Shown: positions 39,136 through 51,571, numbered from the stretch's first letter. The stretch: 64,000 bases of DNA from Hemicentrotus pulcherrimus (GCA_003118195.1 BEXV01000020.1:246434-310433); one strand, 5' to 3'. Made by a program: numbers and translations. The notes: generated from the letters alone by a model not told the origin.

Positions 39136-39663
39136 TCATCTTTCTTGTAGCTTCTTTATCGTCCACTTGGTTATTTTCAAATATTGTTCTCGTTATTATA
39201 TTATATGGGGGTGGTGCTGCGTATTTGTTGTAGCTTACACGATTAAAGATAGGAGTAAATGAAAAAAAGAGGGATGCAACAGGAGAAAAGGAGATGGCAA
39301 CGAATTTATTCAATTACGGTGTGTTATTCGCGCGTGTCATATTTAATTTGAGATTTAGACGTGAACCTTTCTGAGACATCCTACCTCTCTTTTACCAAGC
39401 CCCTCCCTCTTTCGTGCTCCTCTTCACAATGGCATCTAGTGTGGTCTCTGGGATGAGGCAGGAGTCACGTCTTGGTGTACACTGATATGTGTCCCTGGGT
39501 ACCTTACGTGTCAATACATTGCTTTACATAGCATGCTTCATCGCCAGGCATTATCACCTCTTAAAAAATGTGATCTCCCTGAACAATAAAAAAGACCTGC
39601 TTGTTTTTATTTACCCCAGAGAACACGAACGTATTTGTTCATTTTTGACATCATATTTGTCAT

Positions 39664-39745
39664 TCTCTCCATCTCTCTCTCTCTCTCCCTCACTTTTCTC
39701 TCTCTATCTCTCTCTCTTTATTTTCTCTCTCTCTCTTCTCTCTTC
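39664..39745. repeat. CT-rich microsatellite
   Basis: Imperfect CT and TCTT repeats. The Leu/Ser/Phe open frame is compositional. Confidence 0.85.
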
Positions 39746-39837
39746 GATATAAAGCTCATGCTCTCTGTTTTCTGTTTGCCTGTCTCTCCCCTCTGACTAT
39801 AGTATTTCTCTCTCCCTTTAGCCCATACTGTATCTAT

Positions 39838-39915
39838 TTTTATATAATTATATATATTAATTTATCTATATATCTCATTTTTTGTTTATCTCTCTCTCTC
39901 TCTCTCTCTCTTTCC
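39838..39915. repeat. TA-rich then CT microsatellite
   Basis: A TATA-rich stretch (39838-39876) is followed by an uninterrupted CT repeat at about 39889-39912. Both are simple sequence. Confidence 0.85.
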
Positions 39916-42900
39916 CTTTTTTCCTCATCTCCTCAGTTCCCTTCCCAGTTCGGTTCGATTTTTTTTTACATCCCCGCTGCACTTACGCACGTCTTCTTCT
40001 TGTCCTACTAAGGTGTCATCCCTTCTTCAGTTTTGTCACTCTTGGAAAAGAGAGATGTCCCATGCTTTCGTCAAAAGACGTGGTGAAAATAAACATGGAC
40101 ATTCTAGATGTTGGCTTTGGTAAACTGACTCTCCCATCTTGTAAACATGGGTAAACTGAAAGTCAGTGATAAGTCATTTCTGTCCGACGTGGAAGTCGAC
40201 CTGTAGAGTTTTCTTTCGTTCTCCATATTTCCAAACGTGCTAAAGTTAATCTGCTTTCAGAATATGCGGATAAGAAGTCAAAAAATCTATTTCAAAATTT
40301 GATGACTTCATTTTTATTTGGATCATTTGTTTCTCGAAAGAATATTTAGAAATTGACAATACTTTCATTGTGCTGTCTTTATGAATATATCGCTGTCAAG
40401 AATGCAATATGTTTTTGTTGGTTGATTTGTTGTTGTCATTTTGGAATTGTTGTTTATCCTCGAACTAACCGCATGAATGCAAAATATGCAATGAACTTTC
40501 TCATGGTCAATACCTTCTAACAAAAGAATACAATCGTTCTGCACAGTTTTTCTCATTACTCATGCGCTTGATGGGCATTACAGTCGAGATGACCGTCATC
40601 AATTCCATCTCTCTTTTCCCTGGTATTTGCTCCAATGAACAATCCATGATTAATATCTTCCGAAATAAAAATCAACACCACGCAATGCCAAGTGTGAAGA
40701 AGGGTTAATTATTGCCAGCTCATGCTATAGTTTTTATATTCTTTTTACTCTTAACGGTTTTGTTGTTTGTTAATTCTGACTAATGTCCCCCTTTTGTCAC
40801 GCAAAACCACACCCATAACTCAACCTCTTCCTCACACCCATTCCGTCGATTGTTCATCCATCGGGATTTTTATGTTCAAAGGGTATATTCAAACTGGGTC
40901 TAATCTTCTGGAAATTGGTCATATTTGTAATCTAATTGGAGTGGGAGGTGACGATAATGGCGCGCTAGCTTTATTTAAATCCAATAATTGTTTGACAGAA
41001 GCTAGCGGTTGTAGAGTCAATGAGGAATTACGCACGACTCATTTACATCCTTTTCATGCCTGGGTCTTCCAGTTAAATGAGCCAGCACGGATAGATTATG
41101 GTTTGAATGAAACATAATTTTGTTGTTGGATTTAAAAAAAAAGAAATGTATACAAAGATAGTGAAAGTTTGCCGTCCGTAATTGGATGGTTTTGGATGAA
41201 TTAACTGTTTCGCCGTACCTCACAAAACTGTTTCCCCGCCTCGAAATTTCTTTTTCTTCCCGCTCCAATAAAGAGGGGGGGCCTAAATAGAAAATCCGCA
41301 AAGCTAACAACGTAGTATTGTGCCTGTGTGAATAATGAATATGCACTGTAAAGATCGTTTACCGTGTAATGACCTTTAAACATCTTAAAAGTTTCGATTC
41401 AATTATGGACCAACGATTAAACCCTTTCCTTTTTTTCCCCGGTATGATAAACGAGGCAAAAGAAACTGTATAGCATATCACTTCCCGAAGGAAAAAGAGG
41501 CTTAAGCGAAAGGGTGGTCTATAATCTGTAACGGTTTGGGCAAAGCTTGTAGTTGTCTTGCCATGAAGTAGCAACGATATTCCGCCCTTTTCTAATTGAA
41601 TCGGTCATTTTCGTCAAAAGAAATGACATGTACACCCCTTGGGAGGCTGAACCGCAATTGATGTTCCGTCAACGATGGTTAATGAGCTTATAATCCTACT
41701 TTAGAATCAGCGAAACCCTATAGGGTATGGAGGTTTGTTCGTGAAACTGTAAAGATCCAACTTAAAAACCGAAAGCAAACACACGTGGGCAAAAGGGATT
41801 CGCTCTAATTAGGACCACTATGGTGTCCTCCATTGTACAAATACAAAGGGGAATCCATAAGGGCTATTAGTTCCAGAATGTGTAAATTGAATGAGAGAGG
41901 CAAACAAGACATTTGTATATTTCGTCTGAATAGTTTCATCAAACAATAGCCTGTCACATTTATGCGACGTTTACTCTCAAAACCAGTCATAAACCCTCTT
42001 GTATGAACACGCCAGCTGCAAATGATTTTCTCTGACAGTCCTTGGTGTAAAATTAAACGTTCATTCACCTTAGAGAAAGTTATATGATGCCATCACGTCC
42101 TCTGTTCATTCTACCAGTAACAATTGCTTTCAATTAACTATTCATCATTTCAATATGTCCTTGCAATATATCGTTTCAATATGTAGTCAACGTGATTGTG
42201 CCATCCTTATAATGCTAGTATAAATACTTTATTCCAATGCCTCTTTCCCTTTTATATTGTTTCCTCAACTGTTTACAACATAACTCTTTTAAAAGACATA
42301 CGCTTTCTTCTCTAAAAGTAAGAGATACGTGTCTTGCATAAATCAAACAATAATTGTCTATGGACGTGCGCGAAAAATCAACGGACAACGAAAGTCTTAA
42401 TTGAAATACAAACCCAAGAAGGTATCGACGCTTTCAATCATGAATAGGAAAGAATCCGAAAATCCTAAAATATAAATGTAAATCTTGAGAATTTATGAAT
42501 GTGTATCCTTGACCAGAATATACATACACCAGACATACATACACATTGGTATTAAATCGAATGAATTCCATAAATAGAAGAAATGCAACCGCGACAAGTC
42601 TATTTTTGTAGTAGCACTGTTAGCCTGGTAAGTAGATGGGAGGCTCTCGAATGACTTTCATTTCTGAAGTCTGGTTCGTATTCATGCACCATTTCCAAAG
42701 CGTCAAGTCTTGCACCCTTTCCTAATCAAATTTTCGAAGAACATGCATACTTTCTCCCAGCATGTATCGTGATTTAGCGAATGAAGCGAATCGACTTTGA
42801 GCATTTGTTCGGCTTTTTTAAAACCACCGCTCCCCGTGCGATAAACGGCGTGAAGGTGTGAACATTCACAGTGGGGAGGCATGATCTGAAAAGTCCCAGT

Positions 42901-43445
42901 TATGCCATAGTACGTGTTTGCAAAGAGTGCCCAGTTTCATTTGAAATCCAGTCTTGTCAACGAATTTTGAGCAATGCTGAACCTCACATTTTAACGTTGT
43001 CTGAATATCGTGTCTGATTTTCTGACTTTACATAGAAAGTGACAAGAAAACTTATCCACTGCTGACATATTCCACCAATGTAGTAATGAATGCAAGATTT
43101 CCTGAAACTATACCGATTTTGTTTTGTTTTAGTAGTAGACTTTTTGAAAGTCTGATATTTCTAGGGGAAAGTATTTGAAAGTACCTTAAAGATAAATTAT
43201 TAGGATATTGCAGTTGTAATAAGAAATTTTCGTGTAATGAACCGCACATTTGTATATCTAAAAAATATAGCCATGTGTTTTAATAGATGGTACTACTTTA
43301 GTGGTATGCACCCACTAATAAGGCTGTCCTCAGCAAACACAAATTGATATTAACCATACATCCGTTTATCGACACCCTATTTTTCCCTTCAACCACTTAA
43401 ATACACTTCCCCGGTCCCAGATTCGACTGCTTCTTGAATAAAGAC
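39916..43445. other. Non-coding DNA, no gene recognised
   Basis: Open frames of up to 116 codons lack motifs and splice context. No RNA gene or repeat family was recognised by eye. Confidence 0.6.
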
Positions 43446-43796
43446 CGCCAATTTAAAACTCAACACTTGGTCGATAATCTTGTTTTTGTACAGACTCGAA
43501 TATGTTGCTACAATCCAGCAATGAAACAAAACAAATCTTGACCTGTCCTGTTTTGGGGGACAGTAGTGTCCGCAGAAGTGACCAAACAGGACATTAGACT
43601 AATCCTTTCTACAGTTCGCCATTTGACAATCGACAGACTTGGTCAATAATATTTTCCTTGGACAGTAGTGTCCGAATACTGACCAAACAGAAACTCTGAC
43701 TGCCCCTTGCTTCAATCTGTCATTTCAAAAGTCCACACATGGTTCACCCTGTGTCTGAGGACAGTATTAGGTGTCCGCAAAGGGATCAAACATGAC
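43446..43796. repeat. Degenerate ~100-bp tandem repeat with GGACA...TGTCC cores
   Basis: Blocks of the type CGCCATTTGACAATCGACA then CTTGGTCAATAAT recur at about 43446, 43617 and (diverged) 43718. Blocks of the type GGACAGTAGTGTCCG then TGACCAAACAG recur at about 43558, 43661 and 43759. The core GGACA-GTAG-TGTCC can form a small stem. The units are diverged. Confidence 0.6.
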
Positions 43797-44110
43797 GTCA
43801 AAGGCACTGTACACAACACGTCCATGGCCGTACCCTCGCGGTCTGGGCGGCCAGCCTCGTCGGGTCATCGGCAGGTCGAACAAAGTCTCCTGTCCTAACA
43901 AACCTAATTTCTGGCGGACATCCGAGGTTATAACCATACAATAGTTGCAAATTTCCACCCATAATAGCCCCCATCAGCAGGAGCAGAACCGTCGCTGGCT
44001 TTAGCAATGTCTTCTTTAAAATTGGAACGCCGCGGGTTGGCCACGTCTTTCTGCGAATCCAACCTCACACGAGTTTAGTTTGGGCGCCATCTTGAATAAT
44101 TGGTAATAAC
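43797..44110 (-). other. GC-rich patch with a minus-strand open frame of unclear status
   Basis: GC content rises sharply at about 43815-43885. On the minus strand an open frame runs down to 43798. It contains a hydrophobic stretch (ATVLLLLMGAIMGG) followed by GCPPEIRFVRTGDFVRPADD. The first ATG in this frame is at 43974, inside the hydrophobic stretch, so a signal-peptide reading would need an upstream spliced start. A YY1-like AAGATGGCGCC with a 24-codon frame lies further upstream on the minus strand near 44090. It could be a first exon or chance. Confidence 0.2.
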
Positions 44111-46135
44111 CTTCACAGTGGGTGGACAATGTGTGTCTGTTTAACCCGTGACATTGAAGTAACCACTTAGGCTAAGATGAATTTGTCGCAGGTCCTAGTT
44201 CATATTTTCTGAGCAAATACTTTGTATATAAAGAAAATATATATATATTTCTTGACCGACCCCGTATATTGTAATCTCTTTAGAAAAAAAAAAAATGATG
44301 AAATACCTATAAGTTTGAGCTACCTTTGGACACTCTCAAATCAATTTTTTCGTTTATTTTATTTTGGAAAAAAGGAAAAATTTGTATTTTTGATGCAGTG
44401 CTTGTAAGCATGGACCCTCTTCTCTTCTGTAGGTGTTTATTGATCGACCCGCGTGAAACAGATTGACATTTTCTCGACATAATTCTTGGAAATTCTGAAA
44501 GATTTTTTTTCTTCTCTTCTTAAAACTCTTTTGTTTCGCAAACAAAGTTGACCTAGTAAATATGTAAATCCCAAACCCACCCTCCCAAACATTAATTTAT
44601 TTAAAAAAATGGAAAACGTTCCACCTTTCCGAACAAAATTCAGAACCTCTACCTTTTTTTCCTGGAAATGAATATCATTATCGTCTGACCATCGTTTCGT
44701 CATCACAATCCAGACGCGTTCGATATTTGAATCAGAGAGAGACGACGAGAGGACGTTAATGAACTGTGTATAGTTCGGACTCTAAGCTCGCTGGCGCCCC
44801 GATGTTATGATTCGGACACTCGGTTGAACGGACAGACAATCATCTTCGAGACATCTTCTGCACGGAGCACCCACAAATGTACTTTGAGGCATAAAATCGC
44901 ATATTTTCGGTAGGTTAATTCAATGCAAAAAAAAATGGCGCCTTACTCATTTTCTTAATTTCATAACCGCTGCGTCCTCTCAGTGTCGCATCTGGGCGGC
45001 AGAGTGCACAGTTTGCACAAATTGCATTAATTTTCATATTATTATAACTATTAAACAGAACGAAAACTAAAGCTAAGCGATGTTTAGTTCTTTTACGTTT
45101 CTTTTTATCATCAAATCAGTTTCTATCATTGATTATGGCAGGGTAATTAAAAGGGGGAAATAATCATCCTTATTTCAAGGTAACATGCCAAAAGGAGAAT
45201 AGGGTTAACTCATTATACTTTGAGACAAAGATAACGCCATTATGTTGGCTGTCTGGCTCTTAACAGATGAAATAAGCATCGATTTCTCACACTTATCCCA
45301 GTTGATTGAACTGATAACCAAGATAAGAAGGTCATTTATCCCGAATACTGTCTTCCGAAGATATGGACGTAGATGAAAGTAATAATTAGGCCCCCCCCCC
45401 CCNGGGCGGTATCATTTATTATTTCATATATTACCGCTGAAGTGATAGCAAGACATCGAAATTACATTAAGTCATATTGCATATAGCACATCATCGTCGC
45501 ATGTATATATTATGGAACGCCCATATCATGAAATGTGTGTCTCCCCATTATGGACTGTTCCATCTTGAGCGTATATAATATCACACGATCATGACTCGAA
45601 AATTGGTTGTTAGCCCAATGTCGCCGTTTTTCGTTTCAGTAACGAATCGGATAAATTGAGTATGATTGTAATGCTTATCTTTCGGTAGACTGTGTGACCT
45701 GCTTCTGCAATGACTTGTACGTGAACCAGCAAGAGCTAGAAAAGGTCTGCAACATATTTTCTCTGAATACAGTTGAATGCTTCATATTCTTTAACATTTA
45801 GTGCTTCTCTCAAGCCATGAATCAATTAAACATTGCTTTGCCAGCAGGTTATAGTTTCTTGAAATATATTCTGAAATTATTATAATATGTCCTTCAGCAG
45901 CAAATCTTTCCACAAAAGTGTGCATTTCATTTCAACATTTTGAATTGAGGGTGGCGGTTAACAGAATTTTTCGTAGGAAAAATGAAAGTGGGTAAAGAAG
46001 CAGACAGAAAGGGGAGAAGACGGAGACATGGAGTTAAGTTTGGAGGGTGTTTTGATTTTAAATTGGGCACCCTCTAACCCGGTCACGAGCTCCAAATTAC
46101 TGATCTCTGATACTTCCCCGAAAAACTAAACCCAC
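44111..46135. other. Non-coding DNA; dispersed-repeat copy and poly-C/N junction
   Basis: A copy of the weak dispersed repeat seen at 1970 lies at 45204-45270. A 12-C run at 45391-45402 is followed by N at 45403 and GGGCGG. A GC-richer patch at 44740-44870 has no recognisable gene. Confidence 0.55.
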
Positions 46136-46139
46136 CCTT

Positions 46140-46172
<33 letters not shown>

Positions 46173-46397
46173 TTCTTTCCCTCTCTTTTCTTTCCCCTTC
46201 CTCCCTCTATCCCAGTTTCATTCATTATTCATGTCTTTCCCCTGTCTCCACTTCTTTGTCTCTCTCAAACTCTCTCTATATATCTTTCACGCATTATATC
46301 GTTCTTTCCCCCACTCTATCTTTCTTTGCTGCTGTATAAATTCCATCACTTCTTCTCCTCCTCTTCTATTCATTGCCCCCCCCCTTCCCCCTTTCCA

Positions 46398-46429
<32 letters not shown>

Positions 46430-46620
46430 TCTCTCGTCCGTCTCTACCTTGGCACTTTCTTTATCCCATTTTTATATCTCACTCTCAAATCATTCTGTCT
46501 TCATTCATTGTTTCCGTCTTCTCTCTCTCTCTCTCTCTCTCTCTCTTATCCTCTCCTTCTTTCACTCCCTCCCTCCCTCACCCTCTACCCCTCTCCCTTT
46601 CTATATTATCTAAGAACCTT
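46136..46620. repeat. Long pyrimidine-rich region with three CT microsatellites
   Basis: About 480 bases are overwhelmingly T and C on the + strand, with pure CT blocks at about 46139-46200, 46397-46437 and 46520-46548. The 166-codon Ser/Leu/Pro frame across it, the longest in the window, is explained by composition. Homopyrimidine tracts this long can form triplex DNA or block polymerases. Confidence 0.9.
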
Positions 46621-47046
46621 CCAACCTCTCTTTTGACACCCATGTCGCCCATTTTTTATCGCTCCTGGCGTCTCTCCTACCCCTCAGTTCAATATTTTCA
46701 CAGTCTCTTTGGTCAGTGCTCGCAGGCATAATCTTCACCCTTGCAACCAAAATATTTCCACCCTCAATTTCACTCTCCTGACTGTCCCGAGGTTTGAATT
46801 TGCACAGAATGTAATAGTTTTAGAAGGGTTCATCAACCAGAGTGTCTGAACTGTCATTTAGTGGTGAGAGCTCTCAAAAATACTTAGTATTTGTAATGTC
46901 TTCTATTACTACAAGCAGGGTTCAATATTATTGGCATGTTTTCATGCAGGCCTACGTGAAAATTAATACCATTGTGCCTCATGGTTTTCAACACACATTC
47001 TGTGCTCATCTATATATTATATTATCTGATTTACTAGTTGGTGATT
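46621..47046. other. Non-coding DNA
   Basis: Nothing recognised between the pyrimidine tract and the inverted-repeat element at 47.1 kb. Confidence 0.55.
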
Positions 47047-47097
47047 GTAGATCAAATATTAGATGCTGCTTGTAAGTATCGGCTTGCATGGTGATGA

Positions 47098-47240
47098 AGA
47101 TATACCGTAAACTTGCGGGTGCACCATGTGAAAATACTATACCAACAGTCCTTTTCAGGACTACAAACCCTAAAGAAGGATTACCCAGAGTCCTTTTCAA
47201 TCCTCCCTATCTCTCTAACATGGTGCACCCGCAAGCCTAC
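47098..47240. mobile_element. Short inverted-repeat element (MITE-like)
   Basis: An 18-bp perfect inverted repeat, CTTGCGGGTGCACCATGT at 47112-47129 and its complement at 47218-47235, extends to about 23 bp with mismatches. The interior of about 90 bp has two copies of AGTCCTTTTCA. A direct repeat TGTAGATCAAATATTA-like lies on both sides (47046-47061 and 47241-47256), too long to be a normal target duplication and possibly part of an older repeat. Confidence 0.6.
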
Positions 47241-47560
47241 TGTAGATCAAATATTAAAAGTTATGTCATTTTGTCGATTTACAGTCGTCATCATCATCCC
47301 TCACCTCTGTTTAATTATCACAACTTGTTGGTACTATTAAACAAGGTGACAAAAAGTCAATTAAAAATGAAACATTAAATAATAGTTTAGGACGAAATAT
47401 TATTTCAAAGAATGCACTACCGTATATTGTAAATCATGAATAAATTAACAAATAGCATGTTTCGTAGTAAACCATGATATACTATTTTGCCATGAATTAC
47501 TCAATTACGCCTCTAACAAGTTTTCAAAATGTGTCTACCCGTCGACTGAAGCCTATAAGA

Positions 47561-47983
47561 TTAAAGATAAACTCCAGTTCTGGTAAAAAAAAATGAACCA
47601 GAAAATAAATAAATAAAAATGATTCTCACAGAATCAAACGAAACTTACACTGAATGTTCAGGATTGCAAATAAATGACATGTGCCAAACAATTTGGGGAG
47701 AAAATATATACTGGCTGAGTAATGAGCATAGAAAGACAAGGAAATCAAGGGAGTACTAGCCCCGACACCATATGTGTTGTCCCATATATAGCTGTCTGTG
47801 TACAGTGCTTGCAGTGCTTGTTACTTCACCAAGACTCGGTCGAATTTATTATAATTTTGATGACTCCAGAACCTTGCAGTGCACACCAATACTTACATGA
47901 TACATGATCAACTGTTTCTGATTCTTTCCATACCTTTTCTTTCACAATGCAATCGCATTACCAGTACTAAAGTTTATCTTTAA
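47561..47983 (+). mobile_element. 423-bp TTAA-bounded element with ~21-bp terminal inverted repeats
   Basis: The left end TTAA then AGATAAACTCCAGTTCTGGT and the right end ACCAGTACTAAAGTTTATCT then TTAA are inverted repeats with about three mismatches. TTAA flanks both ends, as expected for TTAA-targeting DNA transposons. No transposase is present, so it is non-autonomous. A truncated inverted copy is at 52457-52620. A short coding-like frame at 47619-47755 is not conserved: its differences from the second copy mostly change amino acids. Confidence 0.7.
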
Positions 47984-48693
47984 TTTAAATAATATCGTTG
48001 AAAGTAAACCCATTTTTACTTGAAAAAAATCAAGTGCAGTCGTGAAAAGTTTGTAAAACGAGGACGCCATCTTTATTTCGTCTTGGCAGCCGACACACAC
48101 CTTCTCTACGGGTTCACCAATATCATGTTCCGTAAAATCATATCACATACCTAAATATTAAGTCAAGACCTCCATGGGTTTATTAATCAAGATCTAGGCC
48201 TTATTCTTTCCGTAGGAGGGGTTCCACATCCCCACCAAGTGGGAGTTGAAAACAGGTGCCAGCAATTACCACTGCAAATGACTGCTGAAAGATATGGAAC
48301 GTTATATCTGACGTTCGTATAGTAGAGGTTCCAGGTAGGATGCCGTTAAAATACTACAAGAACACTCTATGGGTGGGACTGTAACCATGAATCATTTATG
48401 TCTGTGTCGGTTTGTTTTATAGAATGATGCATACAGCAACCAAAAAGACGCAAGAATAATGCACATCACCTTTAATTCTCTCCATACACATCCATAGACC
48501 AGGACTGCTGTATATGCTATGGGGTAGTGTGTAGGTTTATTGCTAATAGCGTTTGGTTACGCCTTTCATATCTTCGAAAATATACATTTCCTGATAAAGT
48601 TCCTAAATGATTTCAGATGATGTATACGAATATGCAAGAGAGTAACAAAATCATGTGCTTGCAACATTTATACATGGAAAGGCCTTAGCAACA
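47984..48693. other. Non-coding DNA
   Basis: Nothing recognised. Confidence 0.55.
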
Positions 48694-49190
48694 TTATCCT
48701 TGAACTTCTTGCCGGTCTGTGTTCGGAAAACCACCTAGGTCCTCATTCGCAATATACATGTACACTTCCAAACATGTTATGCTTGGACTATCAATTGTAC
48801 CAATGTCAATAACTAATTTAGCCAGCTCTTTGAACACATTCGACTGAAGACAATCTCCAATGATCCGAGGACCCATCTCACATGCTAATAGCATTGATCC
48901 AGGGGCGCTGGCTCGCTGCTGGCTGACAAAATAATCCTCGTTTCACACCCGCGTAAAAGAACTAAAATGGATCTGAAATCGGGACTGTTAAAACCATCAT
49001 CCATTTGGCCATGGCGTTCAAAGCACAGCAGACGACCAGATCTCGTTACCGCCAAAACTATTCCGTGTTTTGACAGGTACCATTTGACCCTAGCCCAGAA
49101 AGTCCAATCAACTTGAAACTGCAGTTGAAATATCCTTGCATCACTTAGTACTGACGTAAATTCGGGCCATGTAAGCGACCCTGTACGCAT
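48694..49190 (-). pseudogene. Coding-like relic or exon with a frame break, unknown family
   Basis: From an ATG at 49190 the minus strand is open for 101 codons to a stop at 48885. The translation looks like a folded protein (for example QVDWTFWARVKWYLSKHGIV and LAVTRSGRLLCFERHGQ). A second frame is open from about 48952 down to 48694 (NEDYFVSQQRASAPG, then GPRIIGDCLQSNVFKELAKL and SITCLEVYMYIANEDLGG). The two frames overlap near 48950-48885, so a single-base shift would separate them. I do not recognise the family. It may be a decayed retrocopy or mobile-element ORF, or a real exon with a sequence error. No splice sites were confirmed. Confidence 0.35.
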
Positions 49191-51570
49191 TTTGGATTTT
49201 CAGATTTTTTTGTTCAGGTGTACATGTATATGGCATGCTTGTTGTAACTTGAGCAAATGTTTCGCAGCCAAACGGTGTACATTACTTGTAAGTTGTAGTG
49301 ACTACAGCAATGGTCCTAAAAATATGAAGGCGTTTGGACCAAGAATGGCAAGATAGTTGATTTCATAATAATAATACCTTCATTTAAGAAATATGTTGAT
49401 CAACCTGAAATATTTCATTCATATCTGGCTTTACCAGTTTACCCATTGTAATTGTTTTGTTTATTAACAAACAGATTGGTTAATCTCAACGGAATTAAGG
49501 TGCAATTTGATGTTCCCTGTTGAAGTATAGATGATCTTGTACCCGTACTTATTATTTCCCTTTCTACGTTGCAAGATGCTGCTCAAAACCATATTTCGTT
49601 TGGTCTAGCTAGTAGAGAATTTAGAGAAAACTTTCCTGCAGTCCAACGAATAGATTTACACGGTAGTGATACTTCTGTCAACGTTTCATTACGAGTCATG
49701 GACAGCATGCATATCGAAATTCATTTTTAACCTTATTTCGACATAGCGAACTGCTTCGTATACATGAACTTGGGAATCTTCTTCACCAAGCCCACGGCAT
49801 GGCCTTCCGAATTTCCTCTCCCCTAGAATGCCATGACGAAACATTTCCTTTCCCTCTGCTTCTATTTCTGGTTTCCAAGAGAAATCACATCCTCTCCCTC
49901 GCCTGTTGCATGGGACGGGACGTGATTTCTCTCATCTGAACCCAACGTGCCAAGGGGGAACCAAGTATCGATGTCTCGAAAAACTTTCCCCCTTGCGACC
50001 CCTTTAAAGATACCATAGAGAAAATATTTGCTAGTTCTCTGTTTTTACTTCGCGAAAACGAATGAAAAGAGAAGATCTGTTGTTTGTTTTCGCCTTGTGT
50101 CGCTAGTGACCTGAATTTTCCCCCGCTCTATCAAATTCTTTTTCCTGAACTCCTAGCAAATAAGGGTCAGGAAAGTGGGTCTATACTATGGTCTTCACAT
50201 ACTTGTCTCTGTTCGCGATGTCAACCATGGTAACTAAGTGATTAAATCTGCATTCTTTAATAGGAAATCAGTGGTCTGTGTTTGTGTATAATCACGTTGA
50301 AATTATGAACTAGAGGTGAACAAAACAGAAAAACGAACCGATAAATCAAAATGAAGTGCGGTCTTACGAAATACACAGTAGCTGTTCAGCTGTTCAAGAA
50401 CAGAACCACAAGGGGACAACGTGCCAATAATGTAGGCAGGATACTGTTTTATGTCCACCCACTACCTGACAAATGACGACATCTAAAACTGACAAGGCCG
50501 TCTGTCATCGGTTTACATCGCTAGTCGTATAAATCAAGTTAATGGTCAACACAAGCGTCATTTCTAAAGGCGAAAGGTGTTGTACAAAATGTCCAAACAT
50601 ACAAAGGTATGTTATTCATCAAAACTTTTAGCGGTATCATTGCCCTGGTCTAGGCCGGTGCACCCGCCGTGAGATGAGGTTCCTTCTGTTTGTGTTTCGT
50701 TCTCCGGTATCACCATCCCATCATTGGCGTAGCGGTGTCATTCCAGTCCTTGTAGTCTAATGAAATGTGAATATGACGACCGATGGCGGGGTTTAGAGGG
50801 ATTTGTATGACCTGTTTTTGTTACCATTCGTATGTCCTTTCCCCTTTCCCCTTTCTTTTCCTCACCGCATATTCGTATTTAATTGGGGGGGAGTACCCCT
50901 TTGTCTCATCGCCCCCTGGCTACACCGTTGCATAGTAGGCATGTGCCAAGGTTTACGAGCAAATTAGTCAGAGGGATACCTCATATATCACTGGATTTTA
51001 TCGCAATATATGCGATACACCTGAAACCCGACGGGACGGGAGACTCCTGATAAAAATGAAGACCGCCCACCTGTGCTACAGGGGTGTGACAAAAATACGA
51101 AGTTGAAAACATTTATGATAAACACATAAAAAGGTAGAACATAAGGTTGAAAGGAGAACAACCGGACTTCTTTTTGCCATTGCCATTTTATTTTAACTTT
51201 CAAGGTCTGAATGTGTTGTAGGGGTGTTAAGGGAATGATCTGCAGAGCTATAGGAGGGAGAAAATGATGTCTAAGGGAGAAAGTAGCACCTCCCCCACCT
51301 TCCTGCCACCACCAACTATCAGTGTCTATAAGTATAACCAAATTGGTAGTGTTCTGAAGAAGAAACGAGCGATCATTGATTGATCATATAAGTAAGCAGT
51401 GCTAGCCAAATGTCCTGTAATAGTTGATGAACCAGTCACTGACTGATTTAGTCCCTTCCTTTACCCAGAGACTACTGCTACTCCCATATCCCTGGCAACA
51501 CTTCCCAGTGTTCCCTACACTAAATGCTCTTTGGTTCCACGCCTTATCGGAGTTTGGTTAGGGGTTCTCA
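49191..51570. other. Non-coding DNA, no gene recognised
   Basis: Longest frame is 117 codons on the minus strand (50988-51341), without motifs. A GGGGGGG run occurs near 50885. No RNA genes seen. Confidence 0.55.
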
Positions 51571-51571
51571 T

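Noticed and set aside
46231..46731. The longest open frame in the window, 166 codons
   Set aside because: Ser/Leu/Pro/Phe composition comes directly from CT-repeat DNA. No start context, domain or splice sites.
47619..47755. Coding-like frame inside the 423-bp TTAA element
   Set aside because: Compared with the second copy near 52.5 kb, most differences change the amino acid, so no protein constraint is seen.
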